Positions 36,988 through 46,786 are shown, counted from the stretch's first letter. The stretch: 64,000 nucleotides of DNA from Mesoflavibacter profundi (GCF_014764305.1 NZ_CP061703.1:2461501-2525500); one strand, 5' to 3'. A program made the numbers and translations. The notes: generated by a model from the letters alone, not told the origin.

Positions 36988-37715
36988 ATCCATAAAGTGT
37001 AAAAGGTAGAAATACCAATTAATAGAATTAATACAAGAACAAAGTTTCTAAATTGGTCTTGTGATATAGTGTTGAGTATTTTTTTTCCTATGTAAGTACC
37101 AATAATACTAATTACTAAAAGTATTGGTATTAAGTACAAAAGGCTTTTATCTATGTAACCATTGTTATAATACACGACGCTTCGACTAAGATCTACACCT
37201 AAATCTATAATTGCAGAAGTCGCAATAAATTTTTCTTTTGTCATTTTAAAGGCAGAAAGTGTTATGCCTCTAATTGCGCCGCCAGTTCCTAATAAACCAG
37301 CGCTAAACCCAGATAAAATACCGCCAATAATTGCATTTTTATTACTAGCTTTTATCACTAAATCTTTAAAAATTAAAAAGACAATACTTAATACAATTAA
37401 AAAACCGCCTAAAAAATAGGAGAGAAGCTTAGTGTTGAAAAACTGACTTAAATACGCGCCAATAATTACAAATACAACTGCAGGAATACCTAAGTAAATT
37501 ATTACTCTTTTGTCTATTCCTTTTTTAAAAAAAGCAATTTTAACCACGTTACTAGCTAAATGAAATAAAGCAGTTAACCCTAAAACTGTTTGAAATTTAA
37601 AAAAATAATTAGCAACAGGAACAAAAAATACAGACGATCCAAATCCGCCAACTGTTCCTAATATTTCTGCAAGTAAAACTAAGAATAGAAATACACCAAA
37701 ATATTTAGAAAGCAT
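36984..37715 (-). CDS. TauE/SafE-family membrane permease
   Basis: This 243-residue protein has about eight membrane helices and two glycine-rich family motifs (GTVGGFGSSVFFVP near the start and SAGLLGTGGAIRG in the middle). Family members move sulfite, sulfoacetate or related anions; substrate here is unknown. It follows the coiled-coil gene by 3 bp on the minus strand and ends overlapping the UspA gene, so it depends on the promoter at 38179-38222. Confidence 0.85.
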   Translation of the reverse strand: MLSKYFGVFLFLVLLAEILGTVGGFGSSVFFVPVANYFFKFQTVLGLTALFHLASNVVKIAFFKKGIDKRVIIYLGIPAVVFVIIGAYLSQFFNTKLLSYFLGGFLIVLSIVFLIFKDLVIKASNKNAIIGGILSGFSAGLLGTGGAIRGITLSAFKMTKEKFIATSAIIDLGVDLSRSVVYYNNGYIDKSLLYLIPILLVISIIGTYIGKKILNTISQDQFRNFVLVLILLIGISTFYTLWI

Positions 37716-37718
37716 AAA

Positions 37719-38153
37719 CTATTTAATTAAATGCTGGTTTTTATCTGCTTTCATGATAGCTTTTACAAGATTAAAAATTTCGAATTTTACAGCTTTATAA
37801 TCATTGTAAAAAGCACTAACAGTTGAGGTAAATTTTCTATGTTCTTCTTTGTATTTTGTTTCTTTATCAATTTCATCTTTACCATCTACCATAAGTCTTA
37901 ATTGTTGCTCGTGCTCTATTAAATCGTTAATAAGTTTTTGGTTTCCTCTTTTGGTTCTATACAAAGCAGTAGTTGCTGTTTGAGCACGTTCTAGATTTTT
38001 AGAATCTATTATTTTTTTGGTGTAATCTGTAATTAATTCTTCTAAAAATACTTGTTCGTCTTTTATAAAATTTAAATCAGATAACCAGTTTTTAGACATA
38101 TCGTGCATGCGATCTGCACTAAACCATTCTACAACTTTTCCTTTAGTTTTCAT
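37719..38153 (-). CDS. Uncharacterised helical protein of the low-oxygen cluster
   Basis: I do not recognise this 144-residue protein. It is highly charged, lacks signal peptide or membrane segment, and looks entirely helical, with coiled-coil-like stretches (KIIDSKNLERAQTATTALYR and EHRKFTSTVSAFYNDYKAVK). It starts 56 bp from a well-placed ATGAT-N4-ATCAC site and is followed by a TauE-like gene, so it probably acts under low oxygen. It could be a DUF-type partner of UspA proteins. Confidence 0.75.
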   Translation of the reverse strand: MKTKGKVVEWFSADRMHDMSKNWLSDLNFIKDEQVFLEELITDYTKKIIDSKNLERAQTATTALYRTKRGNQKLINDLIEHEQQLRLMVDGKDEIDKETKYKEEHRKFTSTVSAFYNDYKAVKFEIFNLVKAIMKADKNQHLIK

Positions 38154-38178
38154 AATGTAATAATTTTGGGTTATGTTA

Positions 38179-38222
38179 TAAATTTAGGATTTAATTATCA
38201 TAATATTTATGATAAATATCAC
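38179..38222 (-). promoter_or_regulatory. Predicted promoter with ATGAT-N4-ATCAC site, helical protein/TauE operon
   Basis: The site at 38209-38222 (ATGATAAATATCAC on the plus strand) is centred 29.5 bp upstream of the minus-strand box TAAATTTA (38186-38179). The gene starts at 38153. A further TTATCAT/ATGATAA inverted repeat overlaps it. Confidence 0.6.
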
Positions 38223-38234
38223 ATTGTAAGTGAT

Positions 38235-39074
38235 TTACTGATTGTTGATGTTTGGTAAAATTAAAAATGGAACATGAGGATTAAATCCTATTTTTTTAAT
38301 TACTGGTTCTTTAATAATTTGTTCTAAAATACTATGCTTATAGTTAACCATTACAAGTAAATCTATTTGTAGATCGTCTATGAAAGTATTAATAACTTCG
38401 GTTTTTTTGTCATAACTAGGTACGCTGTGGTAATGTGTTTTAAACCCTTGTAGACTTGTTTTTAAAACCGATAAGTTATAGTGTTGTATGCTGTTTAATT
38501 CTGTTTCGGTTTTAACATGCATTACGCGTAAAGTTGCGTTATTATCGTAAGAAATATCGTTAAGCACAGTAAGCTGGTCTGTGGTATAAAATCTATTTAA
38601 ATCTGTAGGAAAAACAATTTGTTTTATTGGTTTGTAATCGTATTCTTCGGGAATAATTAATATTGGACATTTAAAATGTTTAGCCACAGTATTTACAGTA
38701 TTAGTCCCAAAAAACGTGCTTAATCTATTTGTGGCTCCTTTGGTAGACATTAAGATTAAATCTATCTTTTTATCTTCAATTTCGTCTTTTATAGCTTCTG
38801 TTAATTGCTGAAATTTTAAAACCGTAATAAATTCGTGATTTGCATTATGATTACAAGCTTCTATTTGTTGTTTTATTTCTTTTAATTCATGATTAGCATC
38901 ATTCATTATTGATTTTAAATAATGATCATTAAGTGTTGCAATTGCTTCTGGATCTAAAACTTCTGTATGAAGTAAATAAAATTTGCAAAGTTGATCTTTA
39001 AATAACTTTACTGCATACACGATTGATGACCAAGAATTATCCGAGAAATCTACAGGAATTAATATATTTTTCAT
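38235..39074 (-). CDS. Universal stress protein, tandem UspA domains
   Basis: This 279-residue protein has two UspA folds, beginning MKNILIPVDFSDNSWSSIVYAVKLF. A nucleotide-binding-type GATNRLSTFFGTNTVN segment is present at the end of the first domain; the second domain (from about 150) is more degenerate. It has its own predicted low-oxygen promoter at 39096-39139 and ends 12 bp from the promoter of the next operon. Confidence 0.88.
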   Translation of the reverse strand: MKNILIPVDFSDNSWSSIVYAVKLFKDQLCKFYLLHTEVLDPEAIATLNDHYLKSIMNDANHELKEIKQQIEACNHNANHEFITVLKFQQLTEAIKDEIEDKKIDLILMSTKGATNRLSTFFGTNTVNTVAKHFKCPILIIPEEYDYKPIKQIVFPTDLNRFYTTDQLTVLNDISYDNNATLRVMHVKTETELNSIQHYNLSVLKTSLQGFKTHYHSVPSYDKKTEVINTFIDDLQIDLLVMVNYKHSILEQIIKEPVIKKIGFNPHVPFLILPNINNQ

Positions 39075-39095
39075 GAGTTAATTAGTTTATTTATA

Positions 39096-39139
39096 TAAAG
39101 TTACAGTATAAATTTCTAATAAAACATGACAAATGTTAG
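39096..39139 (-). promoter_or_regulatory. Predicted uspA promoter with degenerate ATGAC-type site
   Basis: On the minus strand the site reads CTAACATTTGTCAT (39139-39126), one good and one poor half-site, centred 29.5 bp upstream of the box TAACTTTA (39103-39096). The start codon is at 39074. Geometry supports it more than the sequence of the left arm. Confidence 0.5.
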
Positions 39140-39147
39140 TCATAAAA

Positions 39148-39177
39148 AACCCATTAATACGGATGTATTAATGGGTT
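39148..39177 (-). terminator. Terminator of the minus-strand uspA gene
   Basis: Arms AACCCATTAATAC and GTATTAATGGGTT pair perfectly around four bases; on the minus strand the stem is followed by TTTTTTATG. It lies 27 bp downstream of the stop codon at 39204. Confidence 0.9.
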
Positions 39178-39203
39178 AATTAAAAACTTAACGATTAACT
39201 AAA

Positions 39204-40040
39204 TTACTTAATTTTAAACGTTATTACTGGTAATGCTGCATGATTAGCAATATCTTCAGATATACTTCCAGCTAAAAAATGTGTAAATCCAGTACGACCA
39301 TGAGTTGCAACAGCAATAGCATCTGCACCAGCAACATTAGCATAATTTAATACACCTTTTTCTACGGTATAATCCGATACGTATTTTACATGTTCTAATT
39401 GGTTTAAATCTCCGTCTGCTTTATTTAAAAAGTCTACAACGGTTTGTTCTATTTCTTGAGAACTTTTAAAATTATCTCCTGGCGTATTTACGTGTAATAA
39501 ATGAATTTTAGAACCCAATTTCCCAAAAAGTTGACAAGCATTTATGTAAGGTGTAACACTTTCTTGAGAAAAATCTGAAGCAAATACAACATTATCAAAA
39601 CTTAATGTAGAAGGTTTGTTTTTAATTACAAGTACTGGTATATCTGCATGTCTAACTACTTTTTCTGTATTAGAGCCAACAAAGATTTCTTTTAATCCGC
39701 TACTTCCATGAGATCCCATAACTATTAAATCTGCGTTGTGTTCTTTTGCAACATCATTTACCTCGCTAAATACTTTAAAGTGTTTTACGATTGGAGTTAC
39801 AGATACGTTATTTAAAAAATCTTGTTCTAAAAATTCATTAAAACGTTTTTCGGCAAGCTTAATAAAAAACACTGTTTCGTCTTGTAAATCTGCTTCACCT
39901 TTGGTTAAAATGGTTTCAGAAATTTCTAACATGTGTAATGCTAAAATTTCGGCATTGTATTTTTTTGCTAATATAGATGCAGCTTCTAAAGCGTAATTAG
40001 AATGGTCTGAAAAATCTACTGGTACAATTATTTTTTTCAT
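39204..40040 (-). CDS. Universal stress protein, tandem UspA domains
   Basis: This 278-residue protein has two complete UspA domains, each with a nucleotide-binding signature (GSHGSSGLKEIFVGSNTEKV near 125-150 and THGRTGFTHFLAGSISEDI near the C-terminus). It is better conserved than the other two UspA proteins here. A TAACTTTA-like box is present upstream (40072-40065), but the position expected for an activator site is not a recognisable palindrome. A strong terminator follows it. Confidence 0.9.
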   Translation of the reverse strand: MKKIIVPVDFSDHSNYALEAASILAKKYNAEILALHMLEISETILTKGEADLQDETVFFIKLAEKRFNEFLEQDFLNNVSVTPIVKHFKVFSEVNDVAKEHNADLIVMGSHGSSGLKEIFVGSNTEKVVRHADIPVLVIKNKPSTLSFDNVVFASDFSQESVTPYINACQLFGKLGSKIHLLHVNTPGDNFKSSQEIEQTVVDFLNKADGDLNQLEHVKYVSDYTVEKGVLNYANVAGADAIAVATHGRTGFTHFLAGSISEDIANHAALPVITFKIK

Positions 40041-40129
40041 TTTTTGTTGATTTTAAGAGTTATATAAAGTTATTAATTTTTAAGGTTTTAAAGGTTGTTT
40101 TTACATGATTTAAGCTTTAATTAACATGC

Positions 40130-41494
40130 TTAAATTGTCATAGAAAACAACTGCGTTTCTGGCTTGTTTCTTTGCAATAAAAGATCAAAAGCCATACAAA
40201 TGTTTCTAACAAATGGTTTTCCTTTTTCGGTAATAAAAATTTGATTTAATTCTATTTTTACCAAGCCATCTTCTTGCATTTCTTTTAGTTTGGTAATTAC
40301 TTCCGGAATTTCTTCAAAATATAAACCATTGTTTATCCAGCTGGTTTTAAAATGACACATTAGATTTAGGATATGTTGTCTAATTATTAAATCTTCTTTA
40401 CTTAAAATATGTCCTCTAAATACTGGAATTATATCTTTTTCTATTTGTTGATAATAGGCTTCTAAAGATTTTTCATTTTGAGCAAAAGCATACCAACTAT
40501 CACTTATAGACGATACGCCAAGACCAATCATAACTTTGGTTTTTGAAGCAGTATAACCCATAAAATTACGATGCATGGTTTCTGTTTTACTTGCTTTGTA
40601 AAGTTGGTCAGACGGTAATGCAAAATGGTCCATACCTATATCTTCATAGCCTGCATTTGCTAATAATTCTTTACCTAATTGATATTGTTTTTGTTTACTA
40701 TTTGCACTTGGTAAATCACTGTCTTTAAATCCACGTTGTCCATTACCTTTTATCCATGGTACGTGCGCGTAGCTGTAAAAGGCGATTCGATCTGGTAAAA
40801 GTGCTTTTGTTTTATTAATAGTTTCGGTTACATGAGCTTCTGTTTGAAAAGGTAAACCAAAAATTATATCGTGTCCAACAGACGTATAGCCAATTGCTCT
40901 AGCTTGTTCTGTTACGCGCTTTACGTTGGTAAAAGGTTGTACACGATGTATTGCTTTTTGTACAATAGGATTGTAGTCTTGTACACCAAAACTAACACGT
41001 CTAAATCCTAAATTATATAAGGTTTGTAAATGTGCTTTTGTGGTATTATTTGGATGACCTTCAAAGCTAAATTCATAATTGGTTGCTAAATCTGCTTTAG
41101 CTTTTAACCCATTAATTAGTAAGGTTAAATTCTCTGTCGAAAAAAAAGTTGGTGTTCCGCCACCAAGATGTAATTCTTTAATAATTGGTTTTTCGTCAAA
41201 AAGATTACAATATAAATTCCATTCTTTTAATAAAGCATTAATGTAAGGTTGTTCTACTTCGTGACGCTTTGTAATGCGTTTATTGCAACCGCAAAAGGTG
41301 CATAAACTTTCGCAAAATGGTAAATGTATGTAAAGGCTAATTCCTTCTGTTTGATTACTTTCTTTAAAGGCTTTTATTAATTGTTCTTTCCATAATTGTA
41401 AAGAGAACAAATCTTGATTCCAATATGGTACTGTAGGATAGCTAGTATATCTTGGTCCAGCTACATTATATTTATTTATTAAAGAAAAGCACAT
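40130..41494 (-). CDS. hemN: Oxygen-independent coproporphyrinogen III oxidase
   Basis: This 454-residue radical SAM enzyme makes protoporphyrinogen IX without oxygen, for haem synthesis in low oxygen. The motif CESLCTFCGC at about 61-70 holds the CxxxCxxC cluster ligands and the extra Cys typical of HemN, YIHLPFCE precedes it and GGGTPTFF follows. The HemN C-terminal domain is present. The length matches true HemN (about 450) rather than the shorter HemW. It has a strong FNR-type promoter and lies next to the oxidase and UspA genes. Confidence 0.95.
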   Translation of the reverse strand: MCFSLINKYNVAGPRYTSYPTVPYWNQDLFSLQLWKEQLIKAFKESNQTEGISLYIHLPFCESLCTFCGCNKRITKRHEVEQPYINALLKEWNLYCNLFDEKPIIKELHLGGGTPTFFSTENLTLLINGLKAKADLATNYEFSFEGHPNNTTKAHLQTLYNLGFRRVSFGVQDYNPIVQKAIHRVQPFTNVKRVTEQARAIGYTSVGHDIIFGLPFQTEAHVTETINKTKALLPDRIAFYSYAHVPWIKGNGQRGFKDSDLPSANSKQKQYQLGKELLANAGYEDIGMDHFALPSDQLYKASKTETMHRNFMGYTASKTKVMIGLGVSSISDSWYAFAQNEKSLEAYYQQIEKDIIPVFRGHILSKEDLIIRQHILNLMCHFKTSWINNGLYFEEIPEVITKLKEMQEDGLVKIELNQIFITEKGKPFVRNICMAFDLLLQRNKPETQLFSMTI

Positions 41495-41514
41495 ATCTTG
41501 ACTATTTTATATTT

Positions 41515-41558
41515 CAAAATTAGTGCGATATTTACTCTTAAAATATGACAGATGTCAT
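41515..41558 (-). promoter_or_regulatory. Predicted hemN promoter with perfect ATGAC-N4-GTCAT palindrome
   Basis: TATGACAGATGTCATA (41544-41559) has perfect 6-bp arms; its centre is 29.5 bp upstream of the perfect minus-strand box TAATTTTG (41522-41515). hemN starts at 41494. Confidence 0.7.
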
Positions 41559-41569
41559 ACTGTGAAGAA

Positions 41570-42226
41570 TTATATTAAAGTTGAAATTTTTTTAAACGGA
41601 ATTTCATTAAAAGCATTAATCACCAAATCGGCTTGACTGTAATCTTGATTTTTAGAATGTAAACTATCATAGCCAATACAAAAACTTCCAGCAGATTTTG
41701 CTGCTTTTATACCGTTTGTAGAATCTTCAATAACAATACATTGCTCTTGTTTATAACCTGCTAATTGTGCTGCTTTTTCAAAAATTTCTGGATGTGGTTT
41801 AGAGGCTTTTAAACTTGCTCCACTAATTTTTGCTTTAAAATATTGGTCTAAATCAAATCTTGTAAACACTTTTTCTATTGTGCTCATAGAAGCAGAAGAA
41901 GCTAAAATTAAAGTTAAATCGTTAGCGTAATAATCTTCTATAATTTGATGTACACCATCTAATAGATTTAAACTTTTATCGGTAGTAAAAAGCGTATTAA
42001 AATGTGCTCTTTTATTTAATTCTAAATCTTTAGGATTAGCAGTTAAGTTAAAGTGTTGTACTAATTTGGTGCAAACATTTTGTGTAGATTGACCTGTAAA
42101 ACTCTCGTATAAATCTGTACTTACTTGTATACCAAAATCTTTAAACATGTAATGGTATGCTTTATGGTGTAATGGTTCTGTATCTACAATGACGCCATCC
42201 ATATCAAATAATACTGCTTTAACCAT
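41570..42226 (-). CDS. HAD-family hydrolase, beta-phosphoglucomutase-like
   Basis: This 218-residue soluble enzyme has the HAD motifs FDMDGVIVDTEP (nucleophile D8, D10), LASSAS (motif II), the Lys in KASKPHPEIF (motif III) and EDSTNGIKAA (motif IV). The cap domain is the small helical type found in beta-phosphoglucomutase and related phosphatases. It starts 4 bp after the histidine kinase gene and is probably the last gene of that operon. The substrate cannot be inferred. Confidence 0.88.
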   Translation of the reverse strand: MVKAVLFDMDGVIVDTEPLHHKAYHYMFKDFGIQVSTDLYESFTGQSTQNVCTKLVQHFNLTANPKDLELNKRAHFNTLFTTDKSLNLLDGVHQIIEDYYANDLTLILASSASMSTIEKVFTRFDLDQYFKAKISGASLKASKPHPEIFEKAAQLAGYKQEQCIVIEDSTNGIKAAKSAGSFCIGYDSLHSKNQDYSQADLVINAFNEIPFKKISTLI

Positions 42227-42230
42227 GTTT

Positions 42231-44045
42231 TTAGTTGTTTTTTGGTAAAGTAAAATAAAAGGTTGTGCCTTGATTAGGTTCTGACTCTAACCAAATTGTA
42301 CCACCATGAGATTCTACAATTTTTTTACAATGTGAAAGACCAATTCCTGTACCTTCATATTCGTCACGATTGTGAAGACGTTGGAAGATTGCAAAAATCC
42401 TTTCTTGATGTTTTTTTGGTATGCCTATACCATTATCTTTAACTGCAAATTTAATAAATAAGTCGTTTTCTGAATTTTTAAATTCTTCAGCAGAAATATT
42501 TATAATTGGAGTAGTATTTGGTTTGATAAATTTAATACCATTACTAATTAAGTTTTGAAAAAGTAGACGTAATTCTACTTCCGATCCATAAATTTCTGGA
42601 AGATGTTCTGAAATTATTTGAGCCTTACTGTTTAGAATTCGGTTTCCTAAATCTGCTTTAACTGTATTAATAATAACATTTGCATCTATATATTCAAACT
42701 GTTGAGACTTACCAAGCCTAGAATAATCTAAAAGAGCATCTATAAGACTTTTCATTCTTATACTAGATTGGTTAATGTAATTTAGGCTAGTAATTCCATC
42801 TTGATCTAATTGATCTTTGTGATCTTCTAACAGCAATCCAATTAAACCAGAAATGGTATTTAGAGGCTCTTTTAAGTCGTGACTAGTTATATAAGCAAAC
42901 TGTTCTAACTCTTTGTTTTTAGAGGTTAATTGTTGGGTTTGCTTGTATATAATTTTGTTTTTTTCGGTTAAAATTTGGTTTAATTTTTTCTTTGCACGAT
43001 AATTTTTAAAAATAATTATACTGGCAACCAAAGTGATAAATACCAAAGCAGCCAATAAATAGTTAAACATTTTTAAGATGAAAATGTAGTCGTCATTTTC
43101 TTCAATAATCTTCTGTTTATCTTCAATTTCTTGTAACTGATTTTTAATGTAAGCAGCTTGTTTGTCTATCTCTAACTTGCTGTTAGATATTGCTATTTGT
43201 TGGTTATTAATCGTATCTAGTTGTGCATTTATAAACTGTTCTAATTGTTTTTCAATTTCAATTTTTTGATCTAGTTTTTGGTCTTGCAGCGCATTTTCTT
43301 CTTTAAGTTTACTAATCCATTTATTACTAGATTGTAATTGCAAATTGGTATTAGATAACTGTTGATTTTGTTGCTCTATTACCGCTTCTTTATCATTTAA
43401 TTCTGCTTTAGTAGTATTAAGCTGATTGGTTTTTTGCGTAATAATTTCTTCAGAAGTTTTTAATTCTGAAGCTGTGTCTTTGTAAAGCAATTTCCATTTT
43501 TCTGAAGAAGTAATTGCATTAGTTTCTAAACTTGGAGCTATTCTAAATCCAGAATTATACAGTAAAGATTTATTTATTTCGTACTCAAAAGTATTGTCTA
43601 CATTAACCATATTAATCATAGAAGAGTTGTATTTACTATCTTCTGTGATTAGCAAAATGTTTTTGTTTTCTATACTTTTTAAAACATAATTTAAATCGTA
43701 GTTATTATTATATTTTAAATATAAAACTTGTATGTTTTTTACATCTTTAACAGCGTTAAAGCCAATTACATTAACAGGTTTGTTATAAATTTTTCTTTTT
43801 AATGCTAGACTTTTTAAATCTATTAAAGTTCTGTCTTTACCTAAAACACCAATATTAAAGGTCTCTAAATCTTCTAAATTAGACCAACTTACTTGCTGCG
43901 AAAAATTAAAAATATAAATGGCACGTTGTACACGTTTTATTTGCTCGTTACTTAGGTTTTGACTAAAAGTAACAATGCTAAATAGACTACAAAAAACAAT
44001 TAGCAGGTAATGTTTTATGTGATACGTTTTATTTAAAACTATCAT
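42231..44045 (-). CDS. YfiR-domain histidine kinase
   Basis: This 604-residue sensor kinase has a signal peptide (about 1-29), a periplasmic YfiR/HmsC-type domain (about 33-175, with AIYIFNFSQQVSW and the terminal RIAPSLETNAI), a long Gln/Asn-rich coiled coil (about 195-320), a membrane helix (about 322-347), a HisKA domain with the phospho-acceptor H388 in ITSHDLKEPLNT, and a HATPase domain with NLISNGIKF, DNGIGIP and GTGIGLSHCKKIV. YfiR domains elsewhere regulate diguanylate cyclases; here the output is a kinase. Its start overlaps the TonB receptor stop by 4 bp. The likely partner is the single-domain response regulator at the head of the operon. Confidence 0.9.
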   Translation of the reverse strand: MIVLNKTYHIKHYLLIVFCSLFSIVTFSQNLSNEQIKRVQRAIYIFNFSQQVSWSNLEDLETFNIGVLGKDRTLIDLKSLALKRKIYNKPVNVIGFNAVKDVKNIQVLYLKYNNNYDLNYVLKSIENKNILLITEDSKYNSSMINMVNVDNTFEYEINKSLLYNSGFRIAPSLETNAITSSEKWKLLYKDTASELKTSEEIITQKTNQLNTTKAELNDKEAVIEQQNQQLSNTNLQLQSSNKWISKLKEENALQDQKLDQKIEIEKQLEQFINAQLDTINNQQIAISNSKLEIDKQAAYIKNQLQEIEDKQKIIEENDDYIFILKMFNYLLAALVFITLVASIIIFKNYRAKKKLNQILTEKNKIIYKQTQQLTSKNKELEQFAYITSHDLKEPLNTISGLIGLLLEDHKDQLDQDGITSLNYINQSSIRMKSLIDALLDYSRLGKSQQFEYIDANVIINTVKADLGNRILNSKAQIISEHLPEIYGSEVELRLLFQNLISNGIKFIKPNTTPIINISAEEFKNSENDLFIKFAVKDNGIGIPKKHQERIFAIFQRLHNRDEYEGTGIGLSHCKKIVESHGGTIWLESEPNQGTTFYFTLPKNN

Positions 44046-46765
44046 AATCTAAGCAATAGTTTTGTGTAATAATTTGCACCGTTAACTCCAAATTGCTGAA
44101 CTCTTCTACTGTAAACAAAGTTTCCGTTTTCTGTATTAGAAGAATGGTTGTGTTTATCTGGATAGACATTAAAAATATTATTACCGCCAATGGTAAAATA
44201 AGCATGTTTACCAAATTTATAGGTAAATGAGGCGTCTGTTAAAATTTTAGATGCAAATGTTTGATCTCTACTTTCTACTTGACCAGTAAAATTATTTACA
44301 ACCCAATTGTTTGGATTTTCGTCTTCTGGATGTATGTATTTAACTTCTCCAAAATAGGTGTTACCTAATTCAAATCTGTATTTATCAAATTCGTAAGCAA
44401 CTAATGCATTAATTTTAAAGTTAGGTTGTGCGTATTCTACTCTGGCAACATCTTCGCGATTAAATAAAACATTTTCTTGTCCAATTAAAGAATTTGGTAC
44501 TTTTATTGGACCAACTACAGCAGTATGAGTAAAATTAGCACCTAAAACCGCATTTAATTTATCTTTTTTGGTTTCTAATTTGTAGTGAACAGCAGCATCA
44601 AGTCCGTTTGTTTTAGAGTCTATAGCATTACTAAAAAATTGAGCTGCACCAACATTAAACGGTTCTAAAATATCTTGATAACCATCTGCAAATCTTCCAG
44701 AAAGTACAATTCGATCTTCAATTAAAATGTTGTAATAATCAAAAGAAAACGATAAGTTATTATTTATTTTTCCAGTAAATCCAGCACTAAAATGTTTAGA
44801 TAATTCTGGTTTAAGCATATCTACTTCAAAAGCTTCGTTTGTAATTGCGCTTTCGGTATTAAAAGTTCCAACTTGCAATATTTCGCCATTAATAAATTGT
44901 GTACTAATGTTTTGGAAGTATAATTGGTGTAAAGAAGGCGCTCTAAAACCAGTACTTAAACCAGCTCTAATACTTAAATTGTCTTTAATTCTGTATCTGC
45001 TAGATAATTTCCAAACAAATTGTCCACCAAAATCGTTGTAAGCTTCGTATCTACCTGCAACTTTTAATAGTAATTTTTCAGTTGGGTTAACTTCTATATC
45101 TAAATAACCAGAACTGTTTGTTCTAAACCTACTTAATTGATTTTCTGGTGTAATTCCAGGAAATACTTGTGCTCCAGGAATGCTTGGTTGTTCATCACCA
45201 TTTTGATCAATATAAGTGTTTCCTCCATCTGTATAAGACGCTTCTTCACCAGCTATGATTTGATAATTTTCTACACGTAGTTCTGCACCAAAAGCGATAT
45301 TAACACCTTTAAGCCAGTCAAATCCACGATTAACATCTAGATTAGAAGTGTTTTGTCTATATAAAAATCCGCCAGAATAAAAGGTTCTTGGAGAAGCAAT
45401 ACCTAAAGAGGCGTTATTGGAATTGTTAACAGTATAGTCTAAAGAATTTATTCCTATAGAATGACTAAAATCTAGATTCCATAGGTTTTTAATCCCTTTA
45501 AACCCAAAAACAATTGCATCATCTTGTATATCTGTTAAAATTTCTGGTGAAAATCCGTCTGGATACATCTGTAAAACAACACGGTCTATTTGTTTAGGGA
45601 AACGATAAAATCCTTTAGATTTTCCTTCTCTGTAATTACGTCCACCATGAGTATAAATACTAGCAAATTCGCTAACAGGTAATTCGGCATTAAAAGACAA
45701 AGCAAGGTTTTGTGTAGCTGCGCTACCAATTTCCATAACTCTTTGGTCTTTATAATCATTTTGAGCGTAAAAATTATTTTGAGCGATTAGTATCGCATCT
45801 TCTTCAGGATCGTTAGAGTAGACTGTACCATTATAATTTCCTGCACGATTAGTTGCTTCTCTATTTCTATATTCACCAGTAATATTTACAAATCCTTTGT
45901 TACCGATTTCGAAACCAAAATTGGCTGTAAAGTTACTTGTAAATCCATCGTTTAATGTGTTTTTAGATACGCGACCACTTACATCTATAGTCTGTATTTG
46001 TTCTTTTAAAATGATGTTAATTACACCAGCAATAGCATCCGATCCGTATTGTGATGTTGCACCATCTCTTAAAATTTCAATACGTTCTATAGAGGCAACA
46101 GGAATAGCGTTAAAATCTGTTCCAACTGTACCTCTTCCAACAGTTCCGTTAACATTTAATAAAGAGCTATTATGTCTTCTTTTTCCATTAATTAAAACTA
46201 ATACTTGATCAGGACCTAAACCTCTTAAAGTTGCTGGATCTACGTGATCTGTTCCGTCAGATATTGTTTGATTTGTAGAATGAAAAGATGGTACTAAGTA
46301 ATGTAAAATGTGGCTTAATTCTATTTGTGACGCGTTAGTTAAATCACTTGGAGAAATAATATCTACAGGAGCTGTTGTTTTTAATAATGATATTGGTTTA
46401 GTTCTTGATCCTAGCGATATTGGTTGATCTACAGAAAAACCAGTTTCTAAAACAAAGTCTAAAGTTTTATTATCGCCTACATTTAGCGTAATTGCTTTAA
46501 ATGCAGTAGTGTACATTACAAACGAAACGTTTATTACATAATCACCTTCATCTAAATTTAAAGTGTATTTTCCGTCTACATCTGTAGTTGTACTTATGCT
46601 GTTACCTTCAATCGTTACTTTAGCACCAGGTAATGCACCAAATTGATCTGTAACAATTCCTGTTACAGTAGCTCTGTTTTGGGCTGTAAGTGACGTGTAA
46701 ACAAACAAAAAGACAAAATAAAAAATTTTGTCTGCTTTTAAATTAAGTAATAGTGTAGATACCAT
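44042..46765 (-). CDS. TonB-dependent receptor
   Basis: This 907-residue outer-membrane receptor has an N-terminal carboxypeptidase-like domain (about 30-110, with TVTGIVTDQFGALPGAKVTI), a plug domain (about 125-255, with LRGLGPDQVLVLINGKRRHN and IEILRDGATSQYGSDAIAGV) and a barrel to the end. It is not of the SusC class, since the SusC-specific segment and a SusD partner are absent. The start at 46765 gives a somewhat long N-terminus before the hydrophobic signal segment (about 13-29). It lies between a response regulator (21 bp upstream) and a histidine kinase (4-bp overlap), an unusual place for a transporter. Confidence 0.9.
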   Translation of the reverse strand: MVSTLLLNLKADKIFYFVFLFVYTSLTAQNRATVTGIVTDQFGALPGAKVTIEGNSISTTTDVDGKYTLNLDEGDYVINVSFVMYTTAFKAITLNVGDNKTLDFVLETGFSVDQPISLGSRTKPISLLKTTAPVDIISPSDLTNASQIELSHILHYLVPSFHSTNQTISDGTDHVDPATLRGLGPDQVLVLINGKRRHNSSLLNVNGTVGRGTVGTDFNAIPVASIERIEILRDGATSQYGSDAIAGVINIILKEQIQTIDVSGRVSKNTLNDGFTSNFTANFGFEIGNKGFVNITGEYRNREATNRAGNYNGTVYSNDPEEDAILIAQNNFYAQNDYKDQRVMEIGSAATQNLALSFNAELPVSEFASIYTHGGRNYREGKSKGFYRFPKQIDRVVLQMYPDGFSPEILTDIQDDAIVFGFKGIKNLWNLDFSHSIGINSLDYTVNNSNNASLGIASPRTFYSGGFLYRQNTSNLDVNRGFDWLKGVNIAFGAELRVENYQIIAGEEASYTDGGNTYIDQNGDEQPSIPGAQVFPGITPENQLSRFRTNSSGYLDIEVNPTEKLLLKVAGRYEAYNDFGGQFVWKLSSRYRIKDNLSIRAGLSTGFRAPSLHQLYFQNISTQFINGEILQVGTFNTESAITNEAFEVDMLKPELSKHFSAGFTGKINNNLSFSFDYYNILIEDRIVLSGRFADGYQDILEPFNVGAAQFFSNAIDSKTNGLDAAVHYKLETKKDKLNAVLGANFTHTAVVGPIKVPNSLIGQENVLFNREDVARVEYAQPNFKINALVAYEFDKYRFELGNTYFGEVKYIHPEDENPNNWVVNNFTGQVESRDQTFASKILTDASFTYKFGKHAYFTIGGNNIFNVYPDKHNHSSNTENGNFVYSRRVQQFGVNGANYYTKLLLRL

Positions 46766-46786
46766 TTGGAGGAATAGATATAGTAA

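Noticed and set aside
40095-40108. Position expected for an ATGAY-type site upstream of the uspA gene at 39204-40040
   Set aside because: The sequence there is not palindromic although a TAACTTTA box is at the right place; I do not count it as a site.
45897-46208. Open frames opposite the TonB receptor and elsewhere opposite long genes
   Set aside because: They are composition shadows of the coding strand without motifs, signal peptides or promoters.
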